Counted from the first letter of the stretch, positions 9,561 through 20,505 are shown. The stretch is 64,000 nucleotides of DNA from CAIWHR01 sp963786625 (GCA_963786625.1 CAWAZS010000009.1:62001-126000); one strand, 5' to 3'. Made by a program: numbers and translations. Notes: generated from the sequence alone by a model not told the origin.

Positions 9561-10190
9561 TCAGGTCCTGGGCGTCGAGCCGACCCCGGCGCGTTCCGCC
9601 AGCTTCACCAGATCGGCGACGACGCGCACATCCAACTTGCGCATCAGATTCCCGCGATGGAACTTGATCGTCTTCTCGGTCGTGCCCAGCTCGGCGGCGA
9701 TCTGCTTGTTCAGCCTCCCGGCGACGATCAACTCGAGAACCTGCCGTTCACGCTCCGTAAGCGTTGCAAGGCACTTCGCGATGCGCTCGCGCTCCAGATG
9801 TGCGGGGCGCAACACCCGATCCCTGGCCAGCGCCTCCTGAATCGCGGCAATCAGCGCAGTGTCGTCTATCGGCTTGGTGAGGAAGTCCGCGGCGCCATGC
9901 TTCATCGCCTGAACGCTCGCCGCGATGTCGCCACGGCCGGTGAGAAAGACGATTGGCAGCACGCTCGCCTGTTGCTCAAGCAATCGCTGCAGCTCGAGAC
10001 CGGTCAAGCCCGGCAGCGCGAGGTCGAGCACGAGGCAACCCGGAGCGTTCCGGTCGTAGCCTTCGAGAAACCGGTGCGGCGACGAGAACGTTGCGACGTT
10101 CAGTCCAATCGATTCGAGCAGCCGCTCGATCGCCTTCAACACATCAGGATCATCGTCGACTACGTATACCGTTGGCGCCGGCTCTCGCAT
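9561..10190 (-). CDS. FixJ/NarL-type response regulator
   Basis: 209 aa. The receiver (residues 1-120) has DDDPDV, acceptor aspartate in CLVLDLALPGLTG, VFLTGRGD and TKPIDD. The C-terminal LuxR-type helix-turn-helix has LTERERQVLELIVAGRLNKQ, then TTEKTIKFHRGNLMRKL. It starts six bases after the kinase stop, so the pair forms an operon. Probable DNA-binding output of the kinase at 10196-12029. Confidence 0.88.
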   Translation of the reverse strand: MREPAPTVYVVDDDPDVLKAIERLLESIGLNVATFSSPHRFLEGYDRNAPGCLVLDLALPGLTGLELQRLLEQQASVLPIVFLTGRGDIAASVQAMKHGAADFLTKPIDDTALIAAIQEALARDRVLRPAHLERERIAKCLATLTERERQVLELIVAGRLNKQIAAELGTTEKTIKFHRGNLMRKLDVRVVADLVKLAERAGVGSTPRT

Positions 10191-10195
10191 CGACG

Positions 10196-12029
10196 CTAGT
10201 CCCTCTTGGCCGGCAATTCGCAATGCAGCGTAGCACCGCGGTCCGCATTGTTGGTTGCCCACAGACGGCCGCCATGTGCCTCGACGATCGACCGGCAAAT
10301 TGCCAGGCCCAGACCCATGCCGGTCGCCTTGGTCGTCACGAACGGCTCGAAAATGCGTTCGAGATTCGCCAAAGGGTATTCCCGCGCCCCGGTCGACAAC
10401 GGAGACCTCGACATTGCCGTGGACGGTCGTTTGTGTTCGCACCAGGAGCCGGCGGTCCACTTCCTGGCCGTCCATGGCATCGCATCCGTTGATCACGAAG
10501 TTGAGCAATACCTGCTGCAGTTGATTCCGATCGCCGCTCACCGCTGGCAGCGCGTCGGCAAGGTCGGTGCTGACCACTACCTGCCGGCTCAACAAGTCAC
10601 TGCGCATCAGACGCATCGATTCCTCGACGACTTCGTTGATGTCGAGCGGATGACGCTGCGAGTCTTCCTTTCTGAGCAGAGATCGCAGCCGCTGAATCAC
10701 CGCTTCGGCACGGTGATCGCTCTTCACGATGTCGGCAAGGATTTCCGCGAGCTTGTCGATGCGCGGTGGGCTCTGTGCGAGAAACCGCTGCGCCGGCCTG
10801 GGCATTGCTCAGAATGGCCGTCAGCGGCTGGTTGAGCTCGTGCGCGAGCGATCCGGACAACTCGCCCAACATCGCGACGCGCGACATGTGCGCAAGCTCG
10901 TCGCGCTGGCGGGCCGTATGCCCGCTCGATGCTTCTGCGCTCGGTGATGTCGACGACCGACACCAGTACGAATAATCCATCCTTTGTCGACATCGGACTG
11001 AGCGAGGCTTCCACCGGGATTTCGCCGCCATCCTTTCGGCGCGCGACCAGCTCGCGTCCGGCCCCCATCGCTCGCGCCCGCGGATCACTGGCGTAGGCGT
11101 CGCGCAGTCCGGCATGCGGGATACGAAAGCGTTCCGGAATCAGCATTTCGACCGGCTTCGCGACGAGCTCCGCACGCCGGTAGCCGAACACGGTCTCGGC
11201 CTGCGCATTCGCCAACGTGATCATCCCATTGCCATTGACCAGAAGAATCGCGCTTGGAACCGCTTCGACGACCGCGCCGAAGCGCTGCTCGCTTGCGCGG
11301 AGCTGCGCCGCAAGCTGCGCCGCGGCGAGCGAGGTCCCAGACCAGCTCGTAGCCCATCGCCAGTACGACGATGAAGAAGCCGGGCATGAGGATGGTGGGC
11401 GCGTGCACCACTCCGGTGACGACCAGTGCGGCGAAGCTGGCAGCCGTCACGATGCAAAGAGTAAGACTGCCGCCGACGAGAGCCGCGCGGCGGCGCGCCA
11501 CCGCCCCGCCCCTGCGCCACAGGGTGATGGAGGCATCGACGATGAACGCGACGAGCAGCAGGTTGCTGAGCTGGGGGACGATCGCCCACGGATTGGGGAT
11601 CCCGATGGGCCCGGCGACGACGGCGCCTCCCCAGAGCTGCAGATGGTCCAGCGCCGTGATCTCCCGGAAGTTCACGTTCACGCCCGTCAGGAAATTCAGC
11701 GCGAGGGCGACCAGCCGAATCCCGATCACCGCGTAGGCGAGCCAGAGCCGGCCCGCGTTGAAGTAAAGGCGCACGAACCCCACGACCGAGATCACGAACA
11801 TCGCGAGCGGCACGTGGGACCAGCGTGCGTTGGCGGCGAGATCGGCCGGTGTCTCGGCCCGCATTCTCGCGAGCTCGAAGGCGCCGTAGGCTGCGGCCGA
11901 GACCGCGAGCACGAAAAACAGCAGATTGGCGTACTGCGATCGCTGCTTCTGCCAGACGAACAGATGGACGACGCCGAGCATCAGGCTCGCGGCGATCATC
12001 GTGGTCCAGACGATTTCGACCCAGTTCAT
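10196..12029 (-). CDS. Membrane PAS-domain sensor histidine kinase, four frameshifts
   Basis: About 609 aa after removal of four single bases (near 11330, 10940, 10810 and 10375). Six or seven membrane helices fill the first 240 residues (MNWVEIVWTTMIAASLMLGV onward). A PAS domain follows (AILLVNGNGMITLANAQAET, VSVVDITERR), then the H-box (SGSLAHELNQPLTAILSNAQ) and an ATPase domain with QQVLLNFVINGCDAM, VVDRGAGIP, GMGLGLAICRSIVEAHGG. This is the FixL/TodS-like class that partners with FixJ-type regulators, and one follows directly. The signal sensed cannot be read from the sequence. Confidence 0.8.
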
Positions 12030-12269
12030 CGCGTCGCTGACATAGAAGGCGCGGTTGGCGCGTCGGCGCACTCAACGCCTCGGCTCTCCCGCCGCCATGC
12101 TCGCATGCGATCAAGCGAGCAATAGGAAGTCTTTTCGTGTGGCACGCCGGTACGATGTCGCGGCGATGCGCGGGCGAATCGCGGGTGTGGTCCTCCAATA
12201 TCGACGGCACGAGTAGGACACCGGGGCGACAACGCCAAGGGCTCGCATCGCTGCAAGCCCTTGAAAGTT

Positions 12270-12345
12270 TGGTAGGCCGTGTAGGGATCGAACCTACGAC
12301 CAACGGATTAAGAGTCCGCTGCTCTACCAGCTGAGCTAACGGCCC
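12270..12345 (-). tRNA. tRNA-Lys(CTT), first copy
   Basis: 76 bases including an encoded CCA. Acceptor arm GGGCCGT/ACGGCCT, D-loop TTAGCTCAGCTGGTAGAGCA, anticodon loop ACTCTTAAT with CTT, and T-loop GGTTCGATCCC. It differs from the copy at 20548 by one base (C against T) in the acceptor stem. Confidence 0.97.
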
Positions 12346-12417
12346 GAGCCCGACTCATTCTGCCTCAACTCGCCGACGCAAGGGAAGCCGGCGGGCAGGC
12401 CCGAAAGCAGAAAGGCC

Positions 12418-12439
12418 AAAGCGCGCCGGCGCGCCTTGG
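12418..12439 (-). terminator. Likely terminator after the Bug gene
   Basis: A perfect 14-bp palindrome (GCGCGCCGGCGCGC) is followed on the minus strand by TTTGGCC and TTTCTGCTTT, 26 bases past the stop of the gene at 12465. The strong stem with a short, interrupted T-tract fits a factor-independent terminator. Confidence 0.45.
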
Positions 12440-12464
12440 CGGCCGGGGCGCGAGACGGACCGCC

Positions 12465-13412
12465 TTACTTCTTGCCGAGACCCAGGGCCTTGGCGCCCTC
12501 GGTATAGATGCGGATCTTCTCCTTCATGAAAGCGTCCATCTGGTCGGTGCCGACGCTGATCAGCTCGAATCCGCTCTTGTCGGCGAGCGCCTTCATTTCG
12601 GGATCGCTGTTGAGCGCGGCCCACAGGTCCGACAGGCGCTTCCTCGCCTCGGGCGGAGTGCCCTTCGGCACGCCGATGCCGCGATAGGCGCCGTCCACCC
12701 AGTCCACGCCCAGCTCGCGGAAGGTGGGCACGTCGGGCAGCAGCGGGTGGCGCTTGTCCATCGCCACGGCGAGCGCCCGCACCCGGCCCTTGTTGTTGAT
12801 CGCGAACGCCGTGTAGGACATGGCGCCGGTGACCTGGCTGCCCAGCACCGCCGTCGTCATGTCGCCCGTGCCCTTGTACGGGACGTAGATGGTCTTGATG
12901 CCGAACGTGGAATCCAGCCGCTCGTGCGCCGCATGGTTGGCCGAGTTCAAGCCCGATCCGCCCAGGCTGAGCTTGCCGGGTTCGGCCTTGGCGGCCTTGA
13001 TGAAATCGGCAAAGGACTTGATCGGGCTCTGGTCGGGCACGACCAGGGCGTCGGGCGTGTAGTGGAACCAGAACACCGGCGTGACGTCCTGCGTCTTGTA
13101 CTGAACCTCGCCCTCGATCGGCTGGAAGACGATGTGCGGCAGGTTGATGCCGACGATGTTGAGCCCGTCGCCCGGCAGGGTGTTCATCTGCGCCCACATC
13201 AATCCGCCCCCGGCGCCCGGCTTGTACTGGACCACGGTTTCGATGTTCGGGCACTTCTTCTTCAGCACCACCTGCTGGTGGCGCGCCGAAATGTCCGATT
13301 CGCCGCCGGGCGGAAAGGCCTGCCAGTAGAGCACGTTCTTGTCGGGGCAGGCTTGGGCCGCCGCCAGCGGCGACAGCAACGCAAGGCACACAGCCAGGAG
13401 CAGTCGTTTCAT
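12465..13412 (-). CDS. Bug-family (TctC) tripartite tricarboxylate carrier solute-binding protein
   Basis: 315 aa. Signal peptide MKRLLLAVCLALLSPLAAAQ, then a periplasmic-binding fold with YKPGAGGGLMWAQM, GGSGLNSANHAAHE, PYKGTGDMTTAVLGSQVTGA and VPTFRELGVDWVDGAYRG. Bug proteins capture carboxylates for TctAB-type transporters and are greatly expanded in Burkholderiales, mostly as orphans. No TctA or TctB is present here. The upstream neighbour at 13455 is a tartrate dehydrogenase family enzyme on the same strand, 42 bases away, so a hydroxy-dicarboxylate ligand is a reasonable guess. Confidence 0.9.
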   Translation of the reverse strand: MKRLLLAVCLALLSPLAAAQACPDKNVLYWQAFPPGGESDISARHQQVVLKKKCPNIETVVQYKPGAGGGLMWAQMNTLPGDGLNIVGINLPHIVFQPIEGEVQYKTQDVTPVFWFHYTPDALVVPDQSPIKSFADFIKAAKAEPGKLSLGGSGLNSANHAAHERLDSTFGIKTIYVPYKGTGDMTTAVLGSQVTGAMSYTAFAINNKGRVRALAVAMDKRHPLLPDVPTFRELGVDWVDGAYRGIGVPKGTPPEARKRLSDLWAALNSDPEMKALADKSGFELISVGTDQMDAFMKEKIRIYTEGAKALGLGKK

Positions 13413-13454
13413 CGTCGTTTTCCTTGTGTCGTAGGTAGGGTTCAGTGTAGTCCG

Positions 13455-14549
13455 TCACGCCGCCTGCGGCACGGCAGCGCGCGGCGCGCCCATCGCTGCG
13501 CAGACCGCCGCGGTCACCTGCGCCGTGGTGGCCGTCCCGCCCAGGTCGCGCGTGCGCAGCGCCGGGTTCGCGGTCACCGATTCGATCGCCGCCATCAGCT
13601 CCGCCGCCGCGTCCGCTTCGCCGAGGTGCTCGAGCAGCATCACGCAGCTCCAGAAGGTGCCCACCGGATTGGCGATGCCCTGGCCCATGATGTCGAACGC
13701 CGAGCCGTGGATCGGCTCGAACATGCTGGGGTAGCGTCGTTCCGGATCGATGTTGCCGGTGGGCGCGATGCCCAGGCTGCCCGCCAGCGCCGCCGCGAGG
13801 TCGCTCAGGATATCGGCGTGCAGGTTGGTGGCCACGATCGTGTCGAGCGACGCGGGACGGTTGACCATGCGCGCGGTCGCCGCATCCACCAGTTCCTTGT
13901 CCCAGGCGACGTCCGGGAACTCCTGGCTCACCTGTGCGGCGATCTCGTCCCACATCACCATCGCGTGGCGCTGAGCATTGGACTTGGTGATCACGGTGAG
14001 CTGCTTCCGCGGGCGCGACCGGGCGAGCCCGAAGGCAAAGCGCATGATGCGCTCGACACCGACGCGCGTCATGATCGACACGTCCGTGGCGGTCTCGATC
14101 GGCTGGCCCTGGTGCACGCGTCCCCCCACCCCTGCGTATTCGCCCTCGGTATTCTCGCGCACGATCACCCAGTCGAGGTCCGACGGGCCGCAACGCTTGA
14201 GCGGTGCGTCGATGCCGGGCAGGATGCGCGTGGGCCGGACGTTGGCATACTGGTCGAAGCCCTGGCAGATCTTCAGGCGCAGGCCCCACAGCGTGACGTG
14301 GTCCGGAATGCCCGGATCGCCCGCCGATCCGAACAGGATGGCGTCCATCCCGCGCAACTGGTCGAGCCCATCGTCGGGCATCATCACGCCGTGCCGGCGA
14401 TACCAGTCCCCGCCCCAGCCGAAGACGGTGAACTCGAAGCCGAATCCGCCTCGTCGTTGCGCCAGCGCCTCCAGGACCTGCTGCCCGGCCGGCACGACTT
14501 CCTTGCCGATGCCATCACCGGGGATGGCGGCGATCCGGTAGAGCTTCAT
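13455..14549 (-). CDS. Tartrate dehydrogenase/decarboxylase family enzyme
   Basis: 364 aa, a beta-decarboxylating dehydrogenase of the isopropylmalate/isocitrate type. Visible signatures: AAIPGDGIGKEV, RENTEGEYAG in place of the IMDH loop, TKSNAQRHAMVMWDE, and NLHADILSDLAAALAGSLG for NAD and metal binding. The subfamily acts on tartrate, D-malate or related acids (ttuC/dmlA). AGGAGG lies eight bases before the ATG. The Bug protein downstream may supply its substrate. Confidence 0.88.
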   Translation of the reverse strand: MKLYRIAAIPGDGIGKEVVPAGQQVLEALAQRRGGFGFEFTVFGWGGDWYRRHGVMMPDDGLDQLRGMDAILFGSAGDPGIPDHVTLWGLRLKICQGFDQYANVRPTRILPGIDAPLKRCGPSDLDWVIVRENTEGEYAGVGGRVHQGQPIETATDVSIMTRVGVERIMRFAFGLARSRPRKQLTVITKSNAQRHAMVMWDEIAAQVSQEFPDVAWDKELVDAATARMVNRPASLDTIVATNLHADILSDLAAALAGSLGIAPTGNIDPERRYPSMFEPIHGSAFDIMGQGIANPVGTFWSCVMLLEHLGEADAAAELMAAIESVTANPALRTRDLGGTATTAQVTAAVCAAMGAPRAAVPQAA

Positions 14550-14843
14550 CCTGCATTCCTCCTTCGATGGGTGTATCGACACCCCCAATCCATGAGGTGG
14601 ACATCGCAATGATACGACGCTGGCGGCATGCGGGAGCCTGAGCGCGGCCGCGCGCGAGCTCGGTATCGCTACGCCGAGCGACGGAAATCGGCGATGCGAA
14701 GTAGAGGATTGCGTCCGGACCGCGGTGGCCAGATCACAGTCCGGCGGAAACCGTAGCGTAACCAGAAACCAACCGGCGCACGACGGGTGTTTTGGTAGAC
14801 TCGCCTCGTTGCGATTTCGACGGCACTTCACCACCGGCAGCGA

Positions 14844-16487
14844 ATGAAAAGAGCGCGCAAGCCCGAAGTGCCTTCGCAGGCGAAGGCGACGCAGGACGCC
14901 GCTCCCGCCGAGTCCCGGGAATCCCGACTCTTCGCCAGGCTCAAGAGACTTCGTGGTCCCATCGCCGCCATCGCCGCCGTTGGCGCCGTGCTCGGCGGCC
15001 TCGTAGGGTATTGGAACGCCTACCGAACCGTTCGCGACAGTGTCGCGCCGGCGACGGTGACCAGCGCCGTTCCCGCAACGGACACGGTTTCCGGGAGCGC
15101 GTCCGTGGCGGTCCTGCCGTTCGCTAACCTGAGCCCCGACAAGGGGGACGAGTACTTCGCCGACGGCATCAGCGAGGAGCTGCTCAACGTTCTGGCGAAG
15201 ATCCCGGGGTTGCGAGTATCGGCACGGACCGCGTCGTTCCAGTTCAAGGGCAAGGATACGCCCGCGCGCGAGATCGGCCGCCAGCTCGGCGCCGGCTACG
15301 TCGTCGAGGGCAGCGTGCGCAAGGCCGGCAACCAGGTGCGCATCACCGCGCAGCTCGTCAAGGTCGCGGACGGGTTCCAGGTCTGGTCCGAGACGTTCAA
15401 CCGCGACCTCAAGGATATCTTCGCGGTGCAGGACGAGATCGCCAGGCGCGTCGCCCAGGTGCTGCAGCTCAGGATCGGCGAGGGCGAGAAGCTCGCCGCG
15501 GGCGCCACCCGCAATCCGGCCGCGTATGAGGCCTATCTGCGGGGCCGCGAAGCGGCTAACGGCGAGGAGAGTGGCGCTCGCGAGGGCGTGCGCCTGCAGC
15601 AGGAAGCGATAGGCATCGATCCCGGTTTCGCGCTCGCGCACGCGGCCCTGGCCGATTCCTACGTCGACCTCGCCAAGACGGCGCCGGCACAGCGCGACAA
15701 GGCGTATCCGCTGGCGCGCGCCTCGGCCGAGCGTGCCCTGGCGCTCGACGAGCGCATCGCGCCGGCCCACATCGCGCTCGCGGAACACGCCTTTGCCTAT
15801 GCCTGGGATTGGGACGAAGCGGACCGGCACATGCGCATGGCGCTCGCCATCGATCCGAATCACTATCACGCCCTCGGTCACCTCTCGACTCACGAATTGG
15901 CACGTGGTCGCTTCGACTCCGCGTTGGATGCCGCGCGGAAGGCGGAGGAACGCAATCCGCTGATCGGCACGACAGAGAGCCAGTGGGTCCTGATCGGGAT
16001 GAAACGCTACGACGAGGCGATCCGGCTCGCCAGGAAGGATTTGGCCGACCGCCCGGGTTCGAAAGAGAGCTTGGGGTACCTTGGCGTTGCCCTGGTACTG
16101 GCTGGCCGGCACGACGAGGGCCTTCGCGTGCTCGAGGAACGAGCCGCCGCACAGCCCAATTCGACCCATTCGCAAGCGGTGCTGGGGTGGGCGTACGGGC
16201 GTGCCGGCCAGGCAACCAAGGCGCACGCCGTATTGCAGCGCCTAGTCGATATCGACAAGACGCGCCGCGCTTCACCGTTCCAGCTGGCTTGGGTCTACGC
16301 CGGCCTCGATGACCGCGATCATGCGTTCGCGGAGCTCGAGCGTGCCTACGCACAGCGCGACGGGGCAATGCCGCTGCTCGCTGCGTACTGGACGCTCGAT
16401 TCCCTGCACGACGATCCGCGCTTCCGCAGCCTGCTGAAGCGGATGAAGCTGGATGCGTATTTTCCGGAATCCCCGACACGCCGGTAG
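14844..16487 (+). CDS. TPR protein with TolB-N/FlgO-like domain, CadC-like without DNA-binding domain
   Basis: 547 aa, intact. A short basic N-terminus leads into one membrane helix (GPIAAIAAVGAVLGGLVGYW). Next is the SVAVLPFANLSPDKGDEYFADGISEELLNVLAKI block with the VEGSVRKAGNQVRITAQLV repeat, typical of adenylate-cyclase and CadC-associated TPR proteins. Tetratricopeptide repeats fill the C-terminal 300 residues. The usual N-terminal winged helix or cyclase domain is absent. The cyclase at 18295-20226 carries the same type of module, so the two may share a history. Function unknown. Confidence 0.7.
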   Translation: MKRARKPEVPSQAKATQDAAPAESRESRLFARLKRLRGPIAAIAAVGAVLGGLVGYWNAYRTVRDSVAPATVTSAVPATDTVSGSASVAVLPFANLSPDKGDEYFADGISEELLNVLAKIPGLRVSARTASFQFKGKDTPAREIGRQLGAGYVVEGSVRKAGNQVRITAQLVKVADGFQVWSETFNRDLKDIFAVQDEIARRVAQVLQLRIGEGEKLAAGATRNPAAYEAYLRGREAANGEESGAREGVRLQQEAIGIDPGFALAHAALADSYVDLAKTAPAQRDKAYPLARASAERALALDERIAPAHIALAEHAFAYAWDWDEADRHMRMALAIDPNHYHALGHLSTHELARGRFDSALDAARKAEERNPLIGTTESQWVLIGMKRYDEAIRLARKDLADRPGSKESLGYLGVALVLAGRHDEGLRVLEERAAAQPNSTHSQAVLGWAYGRAGQATKAHAVLQRLVDIDKTRRASPFQLAWVYAGLDDRDHAFAELERAYAQRDGAMPLLAAYWTLDSLHDDPRFRSLLKRMKLDAYFPESPTRR

Positions 16488-16510
16488 CCACCGCTCCCGG
16501 GGCCGTTCGT

Positions 16511-18284
16511 CTATGCGCGGGCACGCTCGCGCTGCAGCGCCTCCCAGCGCAAAGCCTGCCATTCGACGCCGACCGACTGCAGCGCCACGCGCAACGCGGC
16601 CACCTCGTCGGAGCGCAGAACGCTGCCGTCGCGTGCGCGGCCGATCAGGACGAAGGCGTCGAGCTCGCGCGGACGGGACAGGACCACGGCCAATTCACCC
16701 GGCAGCGCCGAATGCAGCCTCGTCGCAGCGCGCTACCGAACGCCCGGCGCGCAGGGCCACGGCCAGCGGCTCGTCGGCGTCCAGCACGTGCGGCGCAGCG
16801 GTTTGGGGTGCACCCGCTGTACGACCCCTGCTGGCGCTCGAAGCGGCCGTCGTCCGCGCGGACGTACAGCGTTGCGCCGGCCCGGACGGTGAACCGATCG
16901 ACAGCGCCGACGAGGGCCGTGGCGAGCGACGACGCCTCGGTGAAGCCGCGGGCATCGGCGACGAAGCGGGCGAGATCGGCCTCGCGCGCGACCCAGTCGC
17001 GGAAGAACAGGCGGTCGATCAGCCATTCGGCCCTGGGCTTGACCTTCGGGTAAGCCAGGACGACCAACGCAGCCAACATGCCGCTCAACAGCCCCGCCTT
17101 CGCGGGATCGTCAAAGTGCAAAAGGCGCGCCGTCACCACGTTCAGGAACTGGAAAGTGCCGAGCAGCACCGCGCCGACGACGGCGAAGACCAGCGAGCGG
17201 TTCAGCGCCAGGCCCATGTCGAGCACGCGGTGGCGCAGGATGGCGTACGACAAGCCGACGTACATCGCGAGCGAGCCGAGCACGCTGACAAAATTGACGT
17301 ACTGCGCGGCCGCGTTGATGAACAGCCAGCTCACCCAGCTCGAATAGCTGACCAAAAGAAACAGTGCGAAGCCCCCCAGCAGCCAGGTGAAGCGCTGCCG
17401 CGACACGCCGCTGCTGCGCCGCCAGCCATCCCAGAAGGCCACCAGCGCGAGCGGTCCGGCGGCGCCGACGTACACCAGATAGGCCGTTCCTGCGGCTTCC
17501 TCGGTGATGCGACCCAGCGCGGCAGCCACGTACATCGCCGTACCCACCACCGCGCCGACCAGGAACAGCGGCAGCAAACGGCGCAAGCCGCGCCTCCAGC
17601 CCGCGGGAATTCCATCCGGGTAATGGATGGCGAACCACAGGAGAAAGTACCAGCCGGGCACGAAGGCGGCGTCGTACATCACGCGGGCGAACACCAGCGG
17701 CCACTGCGGCGGCGCATAGTCGGCGCCAAGATTCGTCGAGAACCAGAGAAAGGCGAATGCCAGCGCGCGGCTGGACTTGCGATCGGCCTGGCGAAACCCG
17801 ATCGCGAGGCTGATGACGATGCCCAGGCTGCACGCGGCCGCGTTCACGAAGAAGTGCAGCTTTTCCATCCGCTCGATGGGCCGCGGGGTCGTCGGCAATT
17901 CGGCGCGCGAGGATGCGCCGTCGCGAACGATGGTCCCGCCGACGGACTCGCCGGGGGCGAACGAGCGCGCCGACGTCGTACCAATGGTCCGGGACGAACG
18001 TGTCACCGACTTGAAGACCGGACTGCGGCGCCAGCGACCACGGCTCGAACTCGCGCACCACGAAGGCGGCCTGCCCGTCGTGCATGACCCGGTCCCGCTT
18101 CACGCCCAACAGTCCCTCGACGCCACGCTCGAACGCCGCCACGGCGGACACGCCTTCGATGGCCATGGCGGTGATCGAAAGCAGCGCGAAGGCGACGAGC
18201 AGCGCCTTCCAGCGGCCGACGCTCGATGTCCAGGCCCGCGCGAATCAAGTCCATGGTCAACGTCGCGGCGAGCTTCGAACGCAT
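16511..18284 (-). CDS. ComP-like membrane sensor with PDZ-like and GAF-like parts, no kinase domain, four frameshifts
   Basis: About 589 aa after repair (shifts near 18210, 17965, 16800 and 16710). One N-terminal helix (KALLVAFALLSITAMA) precedes an outside segment with a PDZ-like patch (SLAPQSGLQVGDTFVPD). Then come six to eight helices (GIVISLAIGF, WLLGGFALFLLVSYSSWVSW). A cytosolic GAF-like tail (TEASSLATALVGAVDRFTV, then VLSRPRELDAFVLIGRARDG) ends the protein. No H-box or ATPase is present. GGAGG stands before the ATG, which follows the cyclase stop by ten bases, so the two are co-expressed. Confidence 0.65.
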
Positions 18285-18294
18285 GGCCTCCGTG

Positions 18295-20226
18295 CTAATC
18301 GGGGACGCCGGCGAGCCGCAGCCCTTCGAACAGGGGCTCGTAACCCGCGAGTTCGGCGCCGGGATGCATCCACTTCTTGATCGCGGAAATGGTCTGAACG
18401 CCCGGCACGGCAGCGTTGAAATCGGCCAGCGCGGCCTTCGCACGCGACGAGGCGTCCCAGGCGAGCTTCGGCGGCGACTAGGGTCAAGCCGACGGCACCC
18501 AATCTGGAATTGCCCAGCGAATCGCTGTCCAGGTTCGTGATGGCCTTCCGCGCCATCTGCGCCGCAGGCTCGAAATGCGCGACCTGGTAGTGAACGGCCG
18601 CCGCCAGAGGAAGAGTCTCCTCCAGTCCACGCTCCAGCAATTCGTTCACCGCCGTCAGCGCTTCCTGCGGTCGGCCGAGCTTCAACAGATCGTAGGCTTT
18701 GATTGCGAGGGCGTCCGAATTCTCCGGGTCTCGCTTCAGCAGTGGAGTCGGCAATCAGCAGCGACTCTTCGTACCTCGCGCGCAGCGCGAACAGCTGGGC
18801 TTTCAAGCCCAGCATGCCCGGAGAATCGGGATTGCGCGTGAGAAACTTCTCCAGCGCCGCCGCACCAATGGCTTGCTGCTCCTCGACGTTCTTCGACCAT
18901 CCATTCACGCAGTCGCAGAGATTGACCCTTGCAGTAAGAGACAATGCCAGCGGATCGTCGGGCGCCAGCATCAGCGCGCGGTTCAGCAGGTCCGTGGCGG
19001 CGACGTAGGCGCCCTTTTCGTCCTTCTCCTGCTTCTTGCGGCCCCAATCGACATAGGCCCGAAACGACAGGTCGCGTACGTCCAGGGATTCGACGGGCTT
19101 GTTTCGCGCGCGCTCGACTTCCGCGGTGAGCGCGTTGAAGGTCAGCCAGCCGAGTGCGGAATCGAGCTCCTCGCGCCGCCGAGGGGTGAGGGCACCGGGT
19201 GCAAGGGTCAGGGACTTGGTGCCGAGCACCCGCTCCGTCGCACCGTCGACCACCAGCATCTCCACGTTGTAGCCCGAGGCAACGCGCGTCACGTTGCCCC
19301 GAATCAGGAAGTGCACGTTGAGGTGCCGCGGCCAGATCCCTGGTGCCGGTATGCCGGGCCAAGGCCTGTTCGACGCTGCGGCGCGGCGCCACCTGGGCCC
19401 ACAGCGGCCTGCGTTCCTCCACCACGAACGCGGCCTCGGTCATGGCGGCCGCGACCTGGGCGCCTTCCTTGTCGTCCGCGGGCGCCTGGAAGGGGAGCAC
19501 CGCAAAGGTCATCCTCCGGTCCTGGGCCGAATACGGCGCCACGACGGCAGGTTGCAGGAAAGCGCGGTACGCCGTCCAGGCGCCAAGCCCGACAGCGAGC
19601 GCCACGGCGACGGTCGCCAGCGCGTGCGCAGGTCCCCAACGTCGCTTGGTCAATGGCGCCGGACGCTGTCCCTGCCTCGGAACCGCCGGCGCCGGGGCTT
19701 GCGCATCCAGCGACACACGGTAAACGTCGACGGGTCGGGCGATGTTCTTGACTTCCTGAGCGCCGAGGTCCTCGAAGGCAAAGCTCAGCTTGTCCAGCAC
19801 CTGATCGCGCACGTTTCGGCTGACGCAGATGCCGCCGGGATCGGCCAGCCCTTCCAGGCGCGCCGCGACGTTGACGCCGTCACCGAAGATATCGTCGCCG
19901 TCGATGATGATGTCGCCGACGTTGATGCCGATGCGAAAGTCGAGCCGCTTGTCGGGGGCAATGCCTGCGTTGCGCTCGGCCATGCCGCGCTGCACCTCGA
20001 CCGCGCAGCGCACGGCATCGACCACGCTCGAGAATTCCAGAAGCAGGCCGTCGCCGGTCGTCTTGACGATGCGCCCGTCATGCTCGGCGATCTTGGGGTC
20101 GATGAGCTCCCGCCGGTGGGCTTTCAGCGCCGCCAGCGTGCCGCTGTCGTCCACGCCCATGAGGCGCGAGTACCCCACCACATCGAGCGAGACGATTGCC
20201 GCCAAGCGTCGGTGGTCCCGCGCCAT
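18295..20226 (-). CDS. Class III adenylate/guanylate cyclase with TolB-N-like and TPR modules, three frameshifts
   Basis: About 642 aa after removal of three bases (near 19345, 18745 and 18470). The N-terminal catalytic domain has AAIVSLDVVGYSRLMG (metal aspartate), KTTGDGLLLEF and DFRIGINVGDIIIDGDD. One helix follows (ALATVAVALAVGLGAWTAYR), then FAVLPFQAP (TolB-N-like) and TPR-type helices (LLNRALMLAPDDPLALSLTA, NSDALAIKAYDLLKLGRPQE). GGGGAGGGG precedes the ATG at 20226. The substrate, ATP or GTP, is not decidable by eye. Confidence 0.8.
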
Positions 20227-20505
20227 GTACCCCTCCCCCGGCTTTTTGTTCCCTGCGCCATGGTGTTGAACAGGCGCCAGCCGCGCAATGTACCACCCGT
20301 TCGGCAGACGAGTGTTCGGAACGGGATGGGAAAACCGTTGAACGACCGGGATGGCGACGGTGCGCATGCGCGCCTTGCTGCGCGATAGGCACTGGCGACC
20401 GCACTATGCATCGCGCCGATCCTCTGTGTCTCCACGAGGTCACGTGGGCGTCGCAGGTGGCGCCCCAAGCGACGGGCGACAGATCCATGGCGCGTACGCC
20501 TGAAA
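20227..20505. other. Intergenic region without a recognisable gene
   Basis: About 280 bases between the cyclase start and the tRNA block. Open frames cross it but none has a recognisable product or start site. It probably carries the cyclase promoter; no convincing -35/-10 pair was identified. Confidence 0.4.

Noticed and set aside
10196..12029. Programmed frameshifting in the histidine kinase
   Set aside because: Four shifts in one gene without slippery heptamers or stem-loops, matching the insertion pattern across the window, point to sequence errors.
12137..12334. Short open frame ending VGRVGIEPTTNGLRVRCSTS
   Set aside because: This is the antisense translation of the tRNA-Lys gene, a well-known false protein.
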